A stretch of 62,182 nucleotides of DNA from Candidatus Blastococcus massiliensis AP3 (GTDB taxonomy: Bacteria > Actinomycetota > Actinomycetes > Mycobacteriales > Geodermatophilaceae), in contig NZ_HG931173.1 in the NCBI RefSeq assembly GCF_000582785.1, positions 433,075-495,256 of the forward strand, written 5' to 3'. Numbering within the stretch: position 1 is the stretch's first letter; each line of letters begins with the position of its first letter. The notes below the pieces were generated by a model that had not been told where the DNA came from, ran no database searches, and saw only the letters and a program-made list of their open reading frames with translations. Both the position numbers and the translations under genes were made by a program. This document shows positions 1-9,237 of the stretch, piece after piece.

Positions 1-1
1 C

Positions 2-337
2 GAGGCCCCCCGGCCGGTGGGCGCGGACGCGCTGCTGCCCGAGCGAGCGCTCGACGGCGACCCACTGGCCCGCGCGGCGCTCCGCGACGAGGTCGCCGTC
101 CCCCTCCACGCCGCCGGGGGCGAGGTGCTGGAGACCGTCCGGGCGGTGCTCAGCAGCGGCGGCAACCTGGAGGCCAGCGCCCGCGCGATCTTCGTCCACC
201 CCAACACCGTGCGGTACCGGCTCAAGCGGGCCGCCGAGCTGACGGGCCTGTCGGCGACCGACCCGCGGGGCAGCTGGACGCTGCAGGTCGCGCTGGCCCT
301 GGCGTACCTGGACCAGGACCGATCGCGCCGGGACTAG
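2..337 (+). CDS. PucR/FasR-type transcriptional regulator, C-terminal fragment
   Basis: The reading frame is open from the window edge, so the 5' end of the gene is missing. The C-terminal part contains a PucR-type helix-turn-helix: the segment around NLEASARAIFVHPNTVRYRL, followed by KRAAELTG, is typical of the HTH_30 domain. In Streptomyces a regulator of this type (FasR) lies directly upstream of fabD and activates the fabDHPF operon. The same order here (regulator, about 190 bp gap, fabD on the same strand) suggests the same role. The identification as FasR is by position and domain only, because the N-terminal part cannot be seen. Confidence 0.75.
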   Translation, partial: EAPRPVGADALLPERALDGDPLARAALRDEVAVPLHAAGGEVLETVRAVLSSGGNLEASARAIFVHPNTVRYRLKRAAELTGLSATDPRGSWTLQVALALAYLDQDRSRRD

Positions 338-530
338 AGGATCCCTCCACACGCCCCAACCGGCGCCGCTCGCCGTCGGCGCATTACACCGGCTCAGTGG
401 TATCCACCACCGACGACGGCTTTTCGGGGGTCCGAACCAGCGATCTCTGTAGGAACCCACCAAAGATCACCGGTGTCCTTTCGTGCCGCGCGTCACCGCG
501 GACCGCCGCGGTCTTTGGCACGGTGAGAGA

Positions 531-1733
531 GTGCTCGCCGTCCTCGCCCCGGGTCAGGGTGCTCAGAAGCCCGGAATGCTCACCGACTGGCTGGATCTGC
601 CCGGCGCGGAGCCGTTCTTCCGGTGGGCCGGCGCGATCGCCGACGCCGACCTGCTGACCCTCGGCACCACCGGGGACGCCGAGGCGATCACCGACACCGC
701 CGTCACCCAGCCGCTCGTCGTGGCGATGAGCCTGCTCGTGGCCCGCGAGCTCGGCGGCCTCCCCGGCCCGGTCACGCACGGCCCGCACGACGGGCGGGAC
801 GTCGTGATCGCCGGGCACAGCGTCGGCGAGCTGACCGCCGCGGCACTGGCCGGCGTCCTCGGCGTGGAGGCGGCGATCGCGCTCACCGCCGTCCGCGGCC
901 GGGCCATGGCCGCGGCCTGCGCGCAGACCCCGACCGGCATGTCCGCCGTCCTCGGCGGGGATCCCGACGAGGTGCTCGCCGCCATCGAGCGGCACGGCCT
1001 GGCGCCGGCGAACCTCAACGGCGCCGGCCAGATCGTCGCCGCCGGGCCGCTCGACGGACTGGCCGCGCTCAAGGCCGACCCGCCGGCCAAGGCGCGGGTC
1101 ATGCCGCTGTCGGTGGCCGGCGCCTTCCACACGCCGTTCATGGCCTCGGCCCGCGAGGAGCTCGAGGGTCTGGTCGATGGGCTGCGCCCGGCGGACCCCA
1201 GCCGGCTGCTGCTCTCCAACGCCGACGGAGCCGCGATCGACTCCGGCGCCGAGGCGCTGCGGCGCCTGGTCAGCCAGGTCACCAGCCCGGTGCGGTTCGA
1301 CGCCTGCCTGGCCACCCTGCGGGAGCTCGGTGTCACCGCGGTCATCGAGCTGCCGCCGGCCGGCGCGCTCGCCGGGCTGGCCAAGCGCGAGTGGAAGGGC
1401 GCGGGCATCGAGATCCTCACGCTCGCGGGCCCCGGGGACCTCGACCGCGCCCGGGAGCTGATCGCCGCCGAACGCGGCCGCGCGGAGGCCGAGCACTTCC
1501 CCGACTGGCGGATGGTGGTCGCCCCGGCGCGCGGCACGGTCAGCCCCGCGCAGATCGCCGAGGGCACCGCGCTGCCCGCCGGCACCCCGCTCGGCTGCAT
1601 CCGCGGCCGCCGCGAGGAGGTCAACGTCTCCGCCGCCTACGACGGCGTGCTGGCCGAGTGGCTGGTCCACGACGGAGACCTCGTCGACGCCGGCGACCCG
1701 ATCGCCCGTCTCTACCCGGAGGTGCCCGCGTGA
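531..1733 (+). CDS. fabD: Malonyl-CoA:ACP transacylase FabD with a C-terminal biotinyl-like domain
   Basis: Transfers malonyl from CoA to the acyl carrier protein, supplying extender units for fatty-acid synthesis in the cytoplasm. The N-terminus has GQGAQ, the nucleophile elbow GHSVGE, a conserved Arg in AVRGRAM and the active-site His in GAFHTPF, so the transferase domain (about residues 1-300) is complete. The start is taken as GTG at 531, which encodes VLAVLAPGQG and has GGTGAGAGA just upstream; a longer frame from GTG 483 is possible but adds residues unlike the family. After the transferase there are about 90 extra residues ending in a biotinyl/lipoyl-like fold (SAAYDGVLAEWLVHDGD). The usual modified Lys is replaced there by Arg (RREEVNV). 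The stop overlaps the fabH start (GTGA). Confidence 0.93.
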   Translation: MLAVLAPGQGAQKPGMLTDWLDLPGAEPFFRWAGAIADADLLTLGTTGDAEAITDTAVTQPLVVAMSLLVARELGGLPGPVTHGPHDGRDVVIAGHSVGELTAAALAGVLGVEAAIALTAVRGRAMAAACAQTPTGMSAVLGGDPDEVLAAIERHGLAPANLNGAGQIVAAGPLDGLAALKADPPAKARVMPLSVAGAFHTPFMASAREELEGLVDGLRPADPSRLLLSNADGAAIDSGAEALRRLVSQVTSPVRFDACLATLRELGVTAVIELPPAGALAGLAKREWKGAGIEILTLAGPGDLDRARELIAAERGRAEAEHFPDWRMVVAPARGTVSPAQIAEGTALPAGTPLGCIRGRREEVNVSAAYDGVLAEWLVHDGDLVDAGDPIARLYPEVPA

Positions 1734-2698
1734 CCAGCATCCAGTTGCCGACCGGGGCGCCGGGCGCCCGCGTCCTCGGGCTCGGCGGCTACCGCCCCCG
1801 TCGGCGGGTCACCAACGACGAGCTCGCCCAGGTCATGGACACCAACGACGAGTGGATCCAGAGCCGGGTCGGGATCGCCGAGCGGCGCTGGGCCGGCGAG
1901 GACGAGACCCTGGTCGAGATGGCCACCGCGGCCGGCGGCAAGGCCCTGGCCGCCAGCGGCCTGGCGCCCGACGAGGTCGACCTCGTCGTCCTGGCCAGCG
2001 CCAGCCTGCGCCAGCCCATCCCGGGCATCGGCCCGCAGGTCGCCCACCGGCTGGGCATCCCCCGGCCGGGAGCGTTCGACCTCAACGCCGGGTGCGCCGG
2101 GTTCTGCTACTCCCTCGGCCTGGTCTCCGACGCGATCCGCTCGGGCTCGGCCCGTAACGCCATGGTCATCGGCGTGGAGCGGCTCACCGACGTCACCGAC
2201 ATGGACGACCGCTCCACCGCGGTGATCTTCGCCGACGGCGCCGGCGCCGCGGTGATCGGGCCGGCCGACGAGCCGGGCATCGGGCCGGTGGCCTGGGGCA
2301 GCGACGGCGACCAGCACTCCGCCATCGAGATCGCCGCCGGGACGTCGCACATGGCCATGGCCGGCCAGGCGGTCTACCGCTGGGCGACCACCAAGCTGAC
2401 CGAGACCCTCCACCAGGCCATGGAGCGGGCCGGCGTCACGGCCGCCGACATCGACGTCTTCGCCCCGCACCAGGCCAACCTGCGCATCATCGAGTCGATG
2501 ACCAAGCGGCTCGGCTTCGGCGAGAAGACCGTGATCGCCCGCGACATCGTCCAGTCGGGCAACACCTCGGCCGCCTCCATCCCGCTGGCCCTGACGGCGC
2601 TGCTCGAGTCGGGCGAGGCGAGGTCCGGAGACCTGGCGCTGATCCTCGGCTACGGCGCGGGGCTCACCTTCGCCGGCCAGGTGCTGCGGCTCCCATGA
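1730..2698 (+). CDS. fabH: Beta-ketoacyl-ACP synthase III FabH
   Basis: Catalyses the first condensation of type II fatty-acid synthesis, joining an acyl-CoA primer to malonyl-ACP. The Cys-His-Asn triad is present in the usual contexts: Cys in NAGCAGFCY, His in APHQANLRI and Asn in SGNTSAAS. The GTG start at 1730 overlaps the fabD stop by 4 bp, which implies translational coupling, and gives a normal length of 322 residues. In actinobacteria FabH often prefers branched acyl-CoA primers; nothing in the sequence alone decides the specificity here. Confidence 0.95.
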   Translation: MTSIQLPTGAPGARVLGLGGYRPRRRVTNDELAQVMDTNDEWIQSRVGIAERRWAGEDETLVEMATAAGGKALAASGLAPDEVDLVVLASASLRQPIPGIGPQVAHRLGIPRPGAFDLNAGCAGFCYSLGLVSDAIRSGSARNAMVIGVERLTDVTDMDDRSTAVIFADGAGAAVIGPADEPGIGPVAWGSDGDQHSAIEIAAGTSHMAMAGQAVYRWATTKLTETLHQAMERAGVTAADIDVFAPHQANLRIIESMTKRLGFGEKTVIARDIVQSGNTSAASIPLALTALLESGEARSGDLALILGYGAGLTFAGQVLRLP

Positions 2699-2810
2699 CC
2701 GCGCACCGGAGCGCTGCCGCTCCCCCCAGTCTCCGGGGCACCACGTCCCGGACGTCGAACGGCCGCCCCGCACCGGGGCGCCGTCCCATGCGAGAGAGAG
2801 GACCCGCCGC

Positions 2811-3056
2811 GTGAGCAGCACCCAGGAGATCCAGTCCGGTCTGGCCGAGATCCTGGAGGAGGTCGCCGGCGTGACCCCCGCCGACGCCACCCCCGAGAAG
2901 TCGTTCACCGAGGACCTCGACGTCGACTCGCTGTCGATGGTCGAGATCGCCACCGCCGTCGAGGACAAGTTCGGCGTCGCGATCCCCGACGACGAGCTCG
3001 GCAACATCAAGACCGTCGGCGACGCGATCAGCTACATCGAGAAGAACCAAGGCTGA
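2811..3056 (+). CDS. acpP: Acyl carrier protein
   Basis: Small acidic carrier protein of 81 residues that holds the growing acyl chain on a 4'-phosphopantetheine arm. The modified Ser is residue 40 in the motif DVDSLSM. The GTG start is preceded by a purine-rich GAGAGAGAGGA about 9 nt upstream. It lies between fabH and fabF in the standard actinobacterial order. The 112-bp fabH-acpP gap is longer than the others in the operon. Confidence 0.95.
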   Translation: MSSTQEIQSGLAEILEEVAGVTPADATPEKSFTEDLDVDSLSMVEIATAVEDKFGVAIPDDELGNIKTVGDAISYIEKNQG

Positions 3057-3102
3057 CCCAGCCGACCCCCGATCGCCCTGCGCAGCACCAGGAGGAACCG
3101 CC

Positions 3103-4338
3103 ATGAGCACGTCCGACGTCGTCGTCACCGGCCTCGGTGCCACCACGCCGCTGGGCGGCGACGTGCCCAGCACCTGGGAGGCGCTGCTCGCCGGGCGGTC
3201 GGGGGTCACCCGGATCACCGACGACTGGATCCAGGAGTACCCCGCCCAGCTCGTCGCGCGGCTGGCCACCGACCCGGCCGACCAGCTCGACCGGGTCCGC
3301 GCCCGCCGGCTCGACCGCAGCCAGCAGGTCGCCGTCGTCGCGGCCGAACAGGCGTGGGCCGAATCCGGGGCGGCGGACTCCGGCGTGGCGCCGGAGCGCA
3401 TCGCCGTCGTCTTCGGCACCGGCATCGGCGGCGCGCTCACCCTCCTCGGGCAGGACGACGTCCTGGAGGAGAAGGGCCCCAAGCGGGTCTCCCCCTTCAC
3501 CATCCCGATGCTCATGCCCAACGGCCCGGCCGCCGCGGTCGGGCTGTCGATCGGGGCCAAGGGCGGGGTGCACGCGCCGGTGAGCGCCTGCGCCTCGGGT
3601 GCCGAGGCGATCCGCTGGGGCCTGGACCTGCTGCGCTTCGACCGCGCCGACATCGTCCTCGTCGGCGGCACCGAGGCGTGCGTGCACCCGCTCCCCATGG
3701 CCGGGTTCGCCGCGATGCGGGCGATGTCCACCCGCAACGACGAGCCCGAGCGCGCGTCCCGCCCCTTCGACAAGGCCCGGGACGGCTTCGTGCTCGGTGA
3801 GGGTGCGGCCGCGATGGTGCTCGAGCGCGCGGACTCCGCCGCCGCGCGCGGCGCCCGCGTCCACGCCCGTCTGGCCGGGGCTGGCGCCACCGCCGACGGC
3901 TACGACCTGGTCGCCCCCCACCCGGAGGGCGAGGGCGCCGGACGCGCCATCGCCGCGGCCCTGCGCGACGCCGGGCTGGAGCCCTCCGATGTCGGGCACG
4001 TCAACGCGCACGCCACCTCGACCCCCGTCGGCGACACCGCCGAGGCGGCCGCGATCCGCTCCTCGCTCGGGGACCACGTCCTGGTGAGCGCCACCAAGAG
4101 CCAGACCGGGCACCTGCTCGGTGCGGCAGGCGCGCTGGAGGCGGTCTTCACCGTCCTCGCGCTGCGCGAGCAGATCGTGCCCGCCACGGCGAACCTCGAC
4201 GACCCGGACGACGACGCGAACGTGCAGTCCCTCGACATCGTGCGGCACGAGCCCCGGCGAGCCACCCTCACCGCCGCCGTCAACGACTCGTTCGGCTTCG
4301 GCGGCCACAACATCGCGCTCGTCTTCACGACCGCCTGA
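3103..4338 (+). CDS. fabF: Beta-ketoacyl-ACP synthase II FabF
   Basis: Elongating condensing enzyme of fatty-acid synthesis, 411 residues. The Cys-His-His triad is present: Cys in VSACASGAEA, His in NAHATSTPVGD and His in SQTGHLLGAAG. A strong ribosome binding site (AGGAGGAA) lies 6 nt before the ATG. It follows acpP by 46 bp and precedes accD by 89 bp on the same strand, so it is probably co-transcribed with them. Confidence 0.95.
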   Translation: MSTSDVVVTGLGATTPLGGDVPSTWEALLAGRSGVTRITDDWIQEYPAQLVARLATDPADQLDRVRARRLDRSQQVAVVAAEQAWAESGAADSGVAPERIAVVFGTGIGGALTLLGQDDVLEEKGPKRVSPFTIPMLMPNGPAAAVGLSIGAKGGVHAPVSACASGAEAIRWGLDLLRFDRADIVLVGGTEACVHPLPMAGFAAMRAMSTRNDEPERASRPFDKARDGFVLGEGAAAMVLERADSAAARGARVHARLAGAGATADGYDLVAPHPEGEGAGRAIAAALRDAGLEPSDVGHVNAHATSTPVGDTAEAAAIRSSLGDHVLVSATKSQTGHLLGAAGALEAVFTVLALREQIVPATANLDDPDDDANVQSLDIVRHEPRRATLTAAVNDSFGFGGHNIALVFTTA

Positions 4339-4427
4339 AGAAGGACCTCGCTGCCCCCGCCACTCGCACGCTCGCGCCGGGACCCTGCAGCGAGGCCGAA
4401 CGCCCACTTCCTTGTATGGAGGAACCC

Positions 4428-5840
4428 GTGACGACAGCGCCCGCAGCTCCCCTCCTCACAGCGCCGGACCCCCGCGACCCCGAGGACCGGTTGTCCCGGT
4501 TCTTCGACCCCGGCTCCCTGCGGCTGCTCGCCGCCCGGGACACCTCCGGTGTCCTGGCGGGCCGCGGCACGGTGGCGGGCAGCCCGGCTGTCGCCTTCTG
4601 CACCGACGCCACCGTGATGGGCGGCGCGATGGGCGTCGACGGCTGCCGGCACATCGTCGACGCCATCGACACCGCTCTGCGCGAGCGCGTGCCGGTGATC
4701 GGCATCTGGCACTCCGGGGGTGCCCGCCTCGCGGAGGGCGTCACCGCCCTGCACGCCGTGGGCGAGGTCTTCGCGGCGATGGTCCGGGCGTCGGGCCGCG
4801 TCCCGCAGATCTCGGTCGTCCTCGGCGCGGCCGCCGGAGGCGCGGCCTACGGGCCCGCGCTGACCGACGTGGTGATCATGGGACCGGCCGGCCGGGTGTT
4901 CGTCACCGGCCCCGACGTGGTCCGGTCGGTCACCGGTGAGGACGTCGACCAGGAGACCCTCGGCGGGCCGGACACCCACGGCCGGCGCTCGGGCGTCGTG
5001 CACGTGGTCACCGACAGCGAGCCGGCGGCCCTCGAGACCGCCCGGCTGGCCGTCGACCTGCTGGCCGCCCAGGGCAGCTTCGCCCCGGCCGCCGACGAGC
5101 CCGACGTGGACCTGGGCACCCTGCTGCCCGAGCAGCGGCAGCGCGCCTACGACGTGAAGCCGCTGATCAGCTCGGTCCTCGACGAGCCGGGCCTGGAACT
5201 GCACCCGCGGTTCGCGCCGAACGTCGTCACCACGCTGGGCCGGCTGGCCGGGCGCACCGTCGGGGTGATCGCCAACAACCCCATCCGGCTGGGCGGCTGC
5301 CTGGACTCCGCGTCGGCGGAGAAGGCCGCCCGGTTCGTGCGGATGTGCGACGCGTTCGGCGTGCCGCTCGTCGTGCTCGTCGACGTCCCCGGCTACCTGC
5401 CCGGCGTGGGTCAGGAGTGGGACGGCGTGGTGCGGCGCGGCGCGAAGCTGCTGCACGCCTTCGCCGAGGCCGTGGTGCCGCGGGTGACGCTGGTGACCCG
5501 CAAGTCCTACGGCGGCGCCTACATCGCGATGAACTCGCGCTCGCTGGGGGCCACCGCCGTCTTCGCCTGGCCCGGCGCCGAGGTCGCCGTCATGGGCGCC
5601 AAGGCCGCCGTCGGCATCCTGCACCGCAAGAAGCTCGCCGCGGCCCAGCCGGGCGAGCGGGAGGCGCTGCACACGCAGCTGGCCGAGGAGCACGAGCGGA
5701 TCGCCGGCGGGGTCAACAGGGCGCTCGAGATCGGCGTCGTCGACGAGGTGGTGGAGCCGGCGCACACGAGGCGCAGGCTGGTGACGGCACTGGCCGCCGC
5801 CCCGCTCGGCCGCGGAGCGCACGGCAACATCCCGCTCTGA
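4428..5840 (+). CDS. accD: Acyl-CoA carboxylase beta (carboxyltransferase) subunit, AccD6-like
   Basis: Carboxyltransferase subunit that moves CO2 from biotin to acetyl-CoA, making malonyl-CoA for FabD. The protein has the two crotonase-like halves of the family, with Gly-rich segments such as GAAAGGAAYGPAL and KSYGGAYIAMNS that form oxyanion sites. I chose GTG 4428 because GGAGG lies 5 nt upstream; the ATG at 4416 would place that site inside the gene. At 470 residues it matches the AccD6 type that ends the mycobacterial fabD-acpM-kasA-kasB-accD6 operon. The biotin carrier and biotin carboxylase subunits must be encoded elsewhere. Confidence 0.9.
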   Translation: MTTAPAAPLLTAPDPRDPEDRLSRFFDPGSLRLLAARDTSGVLAGRGTVAGSPAVAFCTDATVMGGAMGVDGCRHIVDAIDTALRERVPVIGIWHSGGARLAEGVTALHAVGEVFAAMVRASGRVPQISVVLGAAAGGAAYGPALTDVVIMGPAGRVFVTGPDVVRSVTGEDVDQETLGGPDTHGRRSGVVHVVTDSEPAALETARLAVDLLAAQGSFAPAADEPDVDLGTLLPEQRQRAYDVKPLISSVLDEPGLELHPRFAPNVVTTLGRLAGRTVGVIANNPIRLGGCLDSASAEKAARFVRMCDAFGVPLVVLVDVPGYLPGVGQEWDGVVRRGAKLLHAFAEAVVPRVTLVTRKSYGGAYIAMNSRSLGATAVFAWPGAEVAVMGAKAAVGILHRKKLAAAQPGEREALHTQLAEEHERIAGGVNRALEIGVVDEVVEPAHTRRRLVTALAAAPLGRGAHGNIPL

Positions 5841-5848
5841 GCCTCGGC

Positions 5849-5871
5849 GGGGATCAGGTGACCTGATCCCC
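5849..5871 (+). terminator. Perfect hairpin after accD, probable terminator
   Basis: A 10-bp perfect stem (GGGGATCAGG / CCTGATCCCC) with a 3-nt loop begins 9 nt after the accD stop. No T-run follows, as is common for actinobacterial terminators. It marks the likely end of the fab operon. Confidence 0.6.
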
Positions 5872-5891
5872 GAGCGTCCTACCCTTCCGCC

Positions 5892-5968
5892 CACGGCGAG
5901 GGAGGACGCTGCACGGCGAGGGAGGACGCTGCACGGCGAGGGAGGACGCTGCACGGCGAGGGAGGACG
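5892..5968. repeat. Tandem repeat of a 20-bp unit, about 3.9 copies
   Basis: The unit CACGGCGAGGGAGGACGCTG is repeated three times without change, then a fourth copy runs 17 bp before diverging. It lies in the non-coding gap after the accD terminator. The perfect identity points to recent slippage amplification. Each unit contains a GGGAGGA purine block, but no reading frame uses it. Confidence 0.95.
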
Positions 5969-6164
5969 ACGGGCGCACGGGACAGAGACGTGGAAGGTCG
6001 CCCGGACGCCGCTTCCCCGACGGCGTCCGAACGACCGGTTCCAGGCTACGACGCGACCGGCCGGAGGCCGAGACGTCGTGCTCGTTCTGTGACCCTCAGA
6101 CCACGTCGACGGTCCGATTCCGCGCCCCGGCCCGCCCCTCGCTGCGAGGCTCCCGGGGCTGTCC

Positions 6165-6665
6165 TCAGACGACCTGGTGCAGCCAGGTGACCGGGCTGCC
6201 GTCGCCGGCGTGCCGGTAGACCTCGAGGTCGGCGTCCCAGGCCGCGCCGAGCAGCTCGTCCACCCCGTGCCGGAACGCCTCGATCGAGGACGCCGTCGCC
6301 GCGAGGTGCCGGAGCTGCTGCTCGCTGATCATGATGTCGCCGTTGGCGCTGGTCGGCGCGCGGAAGACGCCGTGGCCCGGCACGTAGGACATGCGCTCGC
6401 CGTCATTGCCGTGGCTGGCCTCTTCGGTGACCTCGAAGCGCAGCATCGGCCACTGGCGCAGGGCAGCCACCAGCCGGGCACCCGTCCCGGGCGCACCGGT
6501 CCAGGCCACCTCCGCACGGAACGAACCGTGCGCAGCGGGCTGCTCGTCCCACGACAGGGAGACCGGCGCGCCGACGACGCGTTCCAGCGCCCACTCGACG
6601 TGCTGGCAGAGCGCTTTCGGGCACGCGTGCACGAAAACGACACCCTGGGTTGACCGTCGCTGCAC
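6165..6665 (-). CDS. DUF3145 family protein
   Basis: A 166-residue protein with the DUF3145 signature: the N-terminus GVVFVHACPKALCQHVEWAL and a C-terminal region ending in VTWLHQVV. The family is restricted to actinobacteria, strongly conserved, and often sits near the fab locus; its function is unknown. The GTG start at 6665 has GGAGG 8 nt upstream. It is convergent to accD, with the tandem repeat between them. Confidence 0.85.
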   Translation of the reverse strand: MQRRSTQGVVFVHACPKALCQHVEWALERVVGAPVSLSWDEQPAAHGSFRAEVAWTGAPGTGARLVAALRQWPMLRFEVTEEASHGNDGERMSYVPGHGVFRAPTSANGDIMISEQQLRHLAATASSIEAFRHGVDELLGAAWDADLEVYRHAGDGSPVTWLHQVV

Positions 6666-7069
6666 GGGGCACCTCCATCGACTCGATCGGTCTCGTCTTC
6701 CCCTACGGACCCATCGATTCGGTGACGCGCTGTGTTCGGCAGTGACGGAGCAGGACTACCTCGACCAGTCTGCACGATGGTGACCCGATCGCGCCAGCCC
6801 GGATGGGGCGGATGTGCCGGATGTGACACACGAGTCCTGAACGGCCGCTTTCTCGCTGGTCAGCGGCATTACCACGGCAGGCCGTAGCGCGTCTACCGGA
6901 TCGCGCGCGCTCCCTGGCCCGCTCGCCGAGGTCCCCGCGTGAGCTCCCCCGACGGTCAGCGCGCCCGATCGGCCAACCCGACCACTTCGTCACACACAGT
7001 AGCGAGAGGTCGCCACGGACAGTGGTGACCGACGCGCGGACGGCGTGTCGCGGGGGCGGCTCGCGGAGG
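6666..7069. other. Intergenic region upstream of DUF3145
   Basis: About 400 bp between the DUF3145 start and the stop of the GGDEF gene. I see no convincing gene or RNA. It must hold the DUF3145 promoter, but I cannot assign hexamers with confidence. Confidence 0.4.
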
Positions 7070-8236
7070 TCAGGCGGGCTGGTGGACGACGCGGTCCCCG
7101 CCGGCCGCCTTGGCCCGGTACATGGCGTCGTCCGCGCGGTGCAGCAGGTCGGCGCTGCCGTACCCGGCGCGCACCTCGGCGACGCCGATGCTGGCCGTGA
7201 CGCCGACGGCGAGGCCCACCCGGGCGACCGCCGTCCGGAGCCGCTCGGCGAGCATCTCGCTGGAGAAGTCCTCGGTGACGTCGGCCAGGACGGCGAACTC
7301 GTCCCCGCCGAAGCGCGCCACGGTGTCGGTCTCGCGCACCGCCGTCCCGAGCACCGAGGCAACGGACTGCAGCAGGGCGTCGCCGGCGCCGTGACCGGCG
7401 CGGTCGTTCACCGCCTTGAAGCCGTCGAGATCGACCAGGCAGACGACCGCCCGGGCACCCGACGCCGCGGCGTCGACCGCGTCGGCCAACCGCTCCAGGA
7501 ACAGCCGCCGGTTGGGGATGCCGGTCAGCGGGTCGGTCGCGGCGAGGGCCCTCTGGGTGCTGATCAGCAGCGTCTGCCGCTCGTGGGCGGCCCAGGCGTT
7601 GACCGACGCCATCGTGCAGATCAGGGTGAACGCGATCAACAGGACGACGAAGAACGCCGCGGAGCTGGTGAGCCCGGAGAGGCCGAAGGCGAGCACGTAG
7701 CTCACGGTCATGGCCGTGCCCATGGCCACCACGCCGTGCGGCGAATAGGTCACGGCCATGTAGGTCAGGGTCAGGAAGAGCATCGCGTCGAGCGGGCTCT
7801 CGGCTCCGCCGTCGAGGGCCGTGGCGATGATGATCACCGCGGTCGTCGCGAGGGTCCACAGGTAGAACATCACCGGGCCCCGCCGGTCCAGCAGCATGTC
7901 CCGGAGCGGCAGGAGGAGGATCGGGGGGCAGCCAGCCACCACCACGGCGGCGAGGGCGAAGATCCACGGGCTGTGCCGCGCCTCGGTCTCGGTGAACAGC
8001 GAGTAGATCAGCACGGCCAGGGCGCTCAGCTCGCTGAGCACGATGCCGTAGCGGATGTGCCGGACCAAATAGGCGACGCGGTCGTCGTCCTCGGCCAGTG
8101 GCCGGAAGAGGCCGGAACGCAGCGCGGCGAGGCCCCGGCGGAGCCGGCCCGCGAGGCGGACCTCCGCCGGTGCTGCGCCGCTGCTGCGGCGGTCGCCGGA
8201 CACTGCGCTGGTCACACCGCTGCGATCGTCCTCCAC
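7070..8236 (-). CDS. Membrane-bound GGDEF diguanylate cyclase
   Basis: Probable c-di-GMP synthase of 388 residues. The first ~210 residues contain five to six hydrophobic segments, forming a membrane sensor module of no recognised class. The C-terminal GGDEF domain starts near DPLTGIPNRRLFLERL and has an intact RFGGDEFAV active-site loop. An RxxD inhibitory site (RETD) lies exactly five residues before GGDEF, so product inhibition is expected. No EAL domain follows. The GTG start at 8236 is divergent from the gene at 8344, and the two share a 107-bp promoter region. Confidence 0.9.
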   Translation of the reverse strand: MEDDRSGVTSAVSGDRRSSGAAPAEVRLAGRLRRGLAALRSGLFRPLAEDDDRVAYLVRHIRYGIVLSELSALAVLIYSLFTETEARHSPWIFALAAVVVAGCPPILLLPLRDMLLDRRGPVMFYLWTLATTAVIIIATALDGGAESPLDAMLFLTLTYMAVTYSPHGVVAMGTAMTVSYVLAFGLSGLTSSAAFFVVLLIAFTLICTMASVNAWAAHERQTLLISTQRALAATDPLTGIPNRRLFLERLADAVDAAASGARAVVCLVDLDGFKAVNDRAGHGAGDALLQSVASVLGTAVRETDTVARFGGDEFAVLADVTEDFSSEMLAERLRTAVARVGLAVGVTASIGVAEVRAGYGSADLLHRADDAMYRAKAAGGDRVVHQPA

Positions 8237-8343
8237 CGGGACGTCCTTGACCCCGATCTCACCCCTTGGGAGGGCAGGGGTTGCGGATCGAGATTGGTAC
8301 GTAAATCACGCCTGCCGGACCGGCGACGGGGTAGTCCGCGCTG

Positions 8344-9237
8344 GTGGAGCGACAGCAGGGTCTGGCGGACGCCGGACGGGACACGGTCAGCGGCATGGTG
8401 CTGGGTGCGTGGGACGCCTTCCTCGCCCAGGCCGAACGGGTCGATCTCAGCCGTCCCTCGCGGCTGCCGGGGTGGCGCGCCCACGAGATCTGCGTCCACC
8501 TGGGCTGCTGGGAGGACCACGCGGCGATGGCCGACCTCATCGCCTCCGCCCGCTCGGCCGGTGCCGGGAGCCAGCCGGATCCCGACGCGGTCAATGCCCG
8601 CGTCACCGCCGCGCACCGGGATGCCTCCCGCGAGGAGGTGCTCGCCGCGCTGCACCGCAACCGCGAGGCCACGGTCCGCTACCTCGCCGACGAGCCGGTC
8701 GAGCTCGACACCGCCCCCACCGTGTCCGTCGTCGGGCGCCTCCCGCTGCTCAGCGTCGTCCTCGGCCAGGCCTACGAGCTGGCCGTGCACGGCCTGGACC
8801 TGGTCCCCTGCGGCGCGGAACCACCACCGGCAGAGGTCCTGCAGTCGGGGCTGGCGGCGCTCACCGATGTGACCGGCGCCCTGGCGTCGTCCTGCGGCAT
8901 CACCGGCGGGGTCACCCTGGCGACGCCGGACGGCGGCTGGTCGTTCGCCGCCGATCCCGACGGCTGGGTCGTGCGGTCGGTCCCCGGCGGCGAGCACGAG
9001 GGCCCGGCGGTCGAGGGTGCGGCCGACCTGCTGCTGGAGGCGGCGTCCGGGCGGATCAACCCCGTGCCCGCCGTGGCCACCCGGAAGCTCAAGGTCCACG
9101 ACGTCGGCGGGCTGCTGCAGCTGGCGCCGATCGTGCAGAAGGTGCCCGGCATCCCCGGCGGGCCGATCCTGCAGCTGGCGGCACGCACGGTGGGCGGCCC
9201 GGCGGCCGCGCTCGGCCGGCTGTTCAGGAGGGGCTGA
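8344..9237 (+). CDS. Maleylpyruvate isomerase-like DinB-family protein (mycothiol-dependent type)
   Basis: A 297-residue protein whose N-terminal part resembles the metal-binding four-helix DinB / maleylpyruvate isomerase N domain, with His in ICVHLGCWEDHAAM and LAVHGLDLV at the usual metal-ligand positions. These families in actinobacteria are often mycothiol-dependent transferases or isomerases. The C-terminal half is a poorly conserved sterol-carrier-like region. The substrate cannot be predicted. Its 3' end overlaps the convergent VTT gene by 14 bp. Confidence 0.7.
   Translation: MERQQGLADAGRDTVSGMVLGAWDAFLAQAERVDLSRPSRLPGWRAHEICVHLGCWEDHAAMADLIASARSAGAGSQPDPDAVNARVTAAHRDASREEVLAALHRNREATVRYLADEPVELDTAPTVSVVGRLPLLSVVLGQAYELAVHGLDLVPCGAEPPPAEVLQSGLAALTDVTGALASSCGITGGVTLATPDGGWSFAADPDGWVVRSVPGGEHEGPAVEGAADLLLEAASGRINPVPAVATRKLKVHDVGGLLQLAPIVQKVPGIPGGPILQLAARTVGGPAAALGRLFRRG

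Noticed and set aside
384-1670. Long minus-strand ORF opposite fabD
   Set aside because: Shadow frame of a high-GC gene; the plus strand has full FabD motifs.
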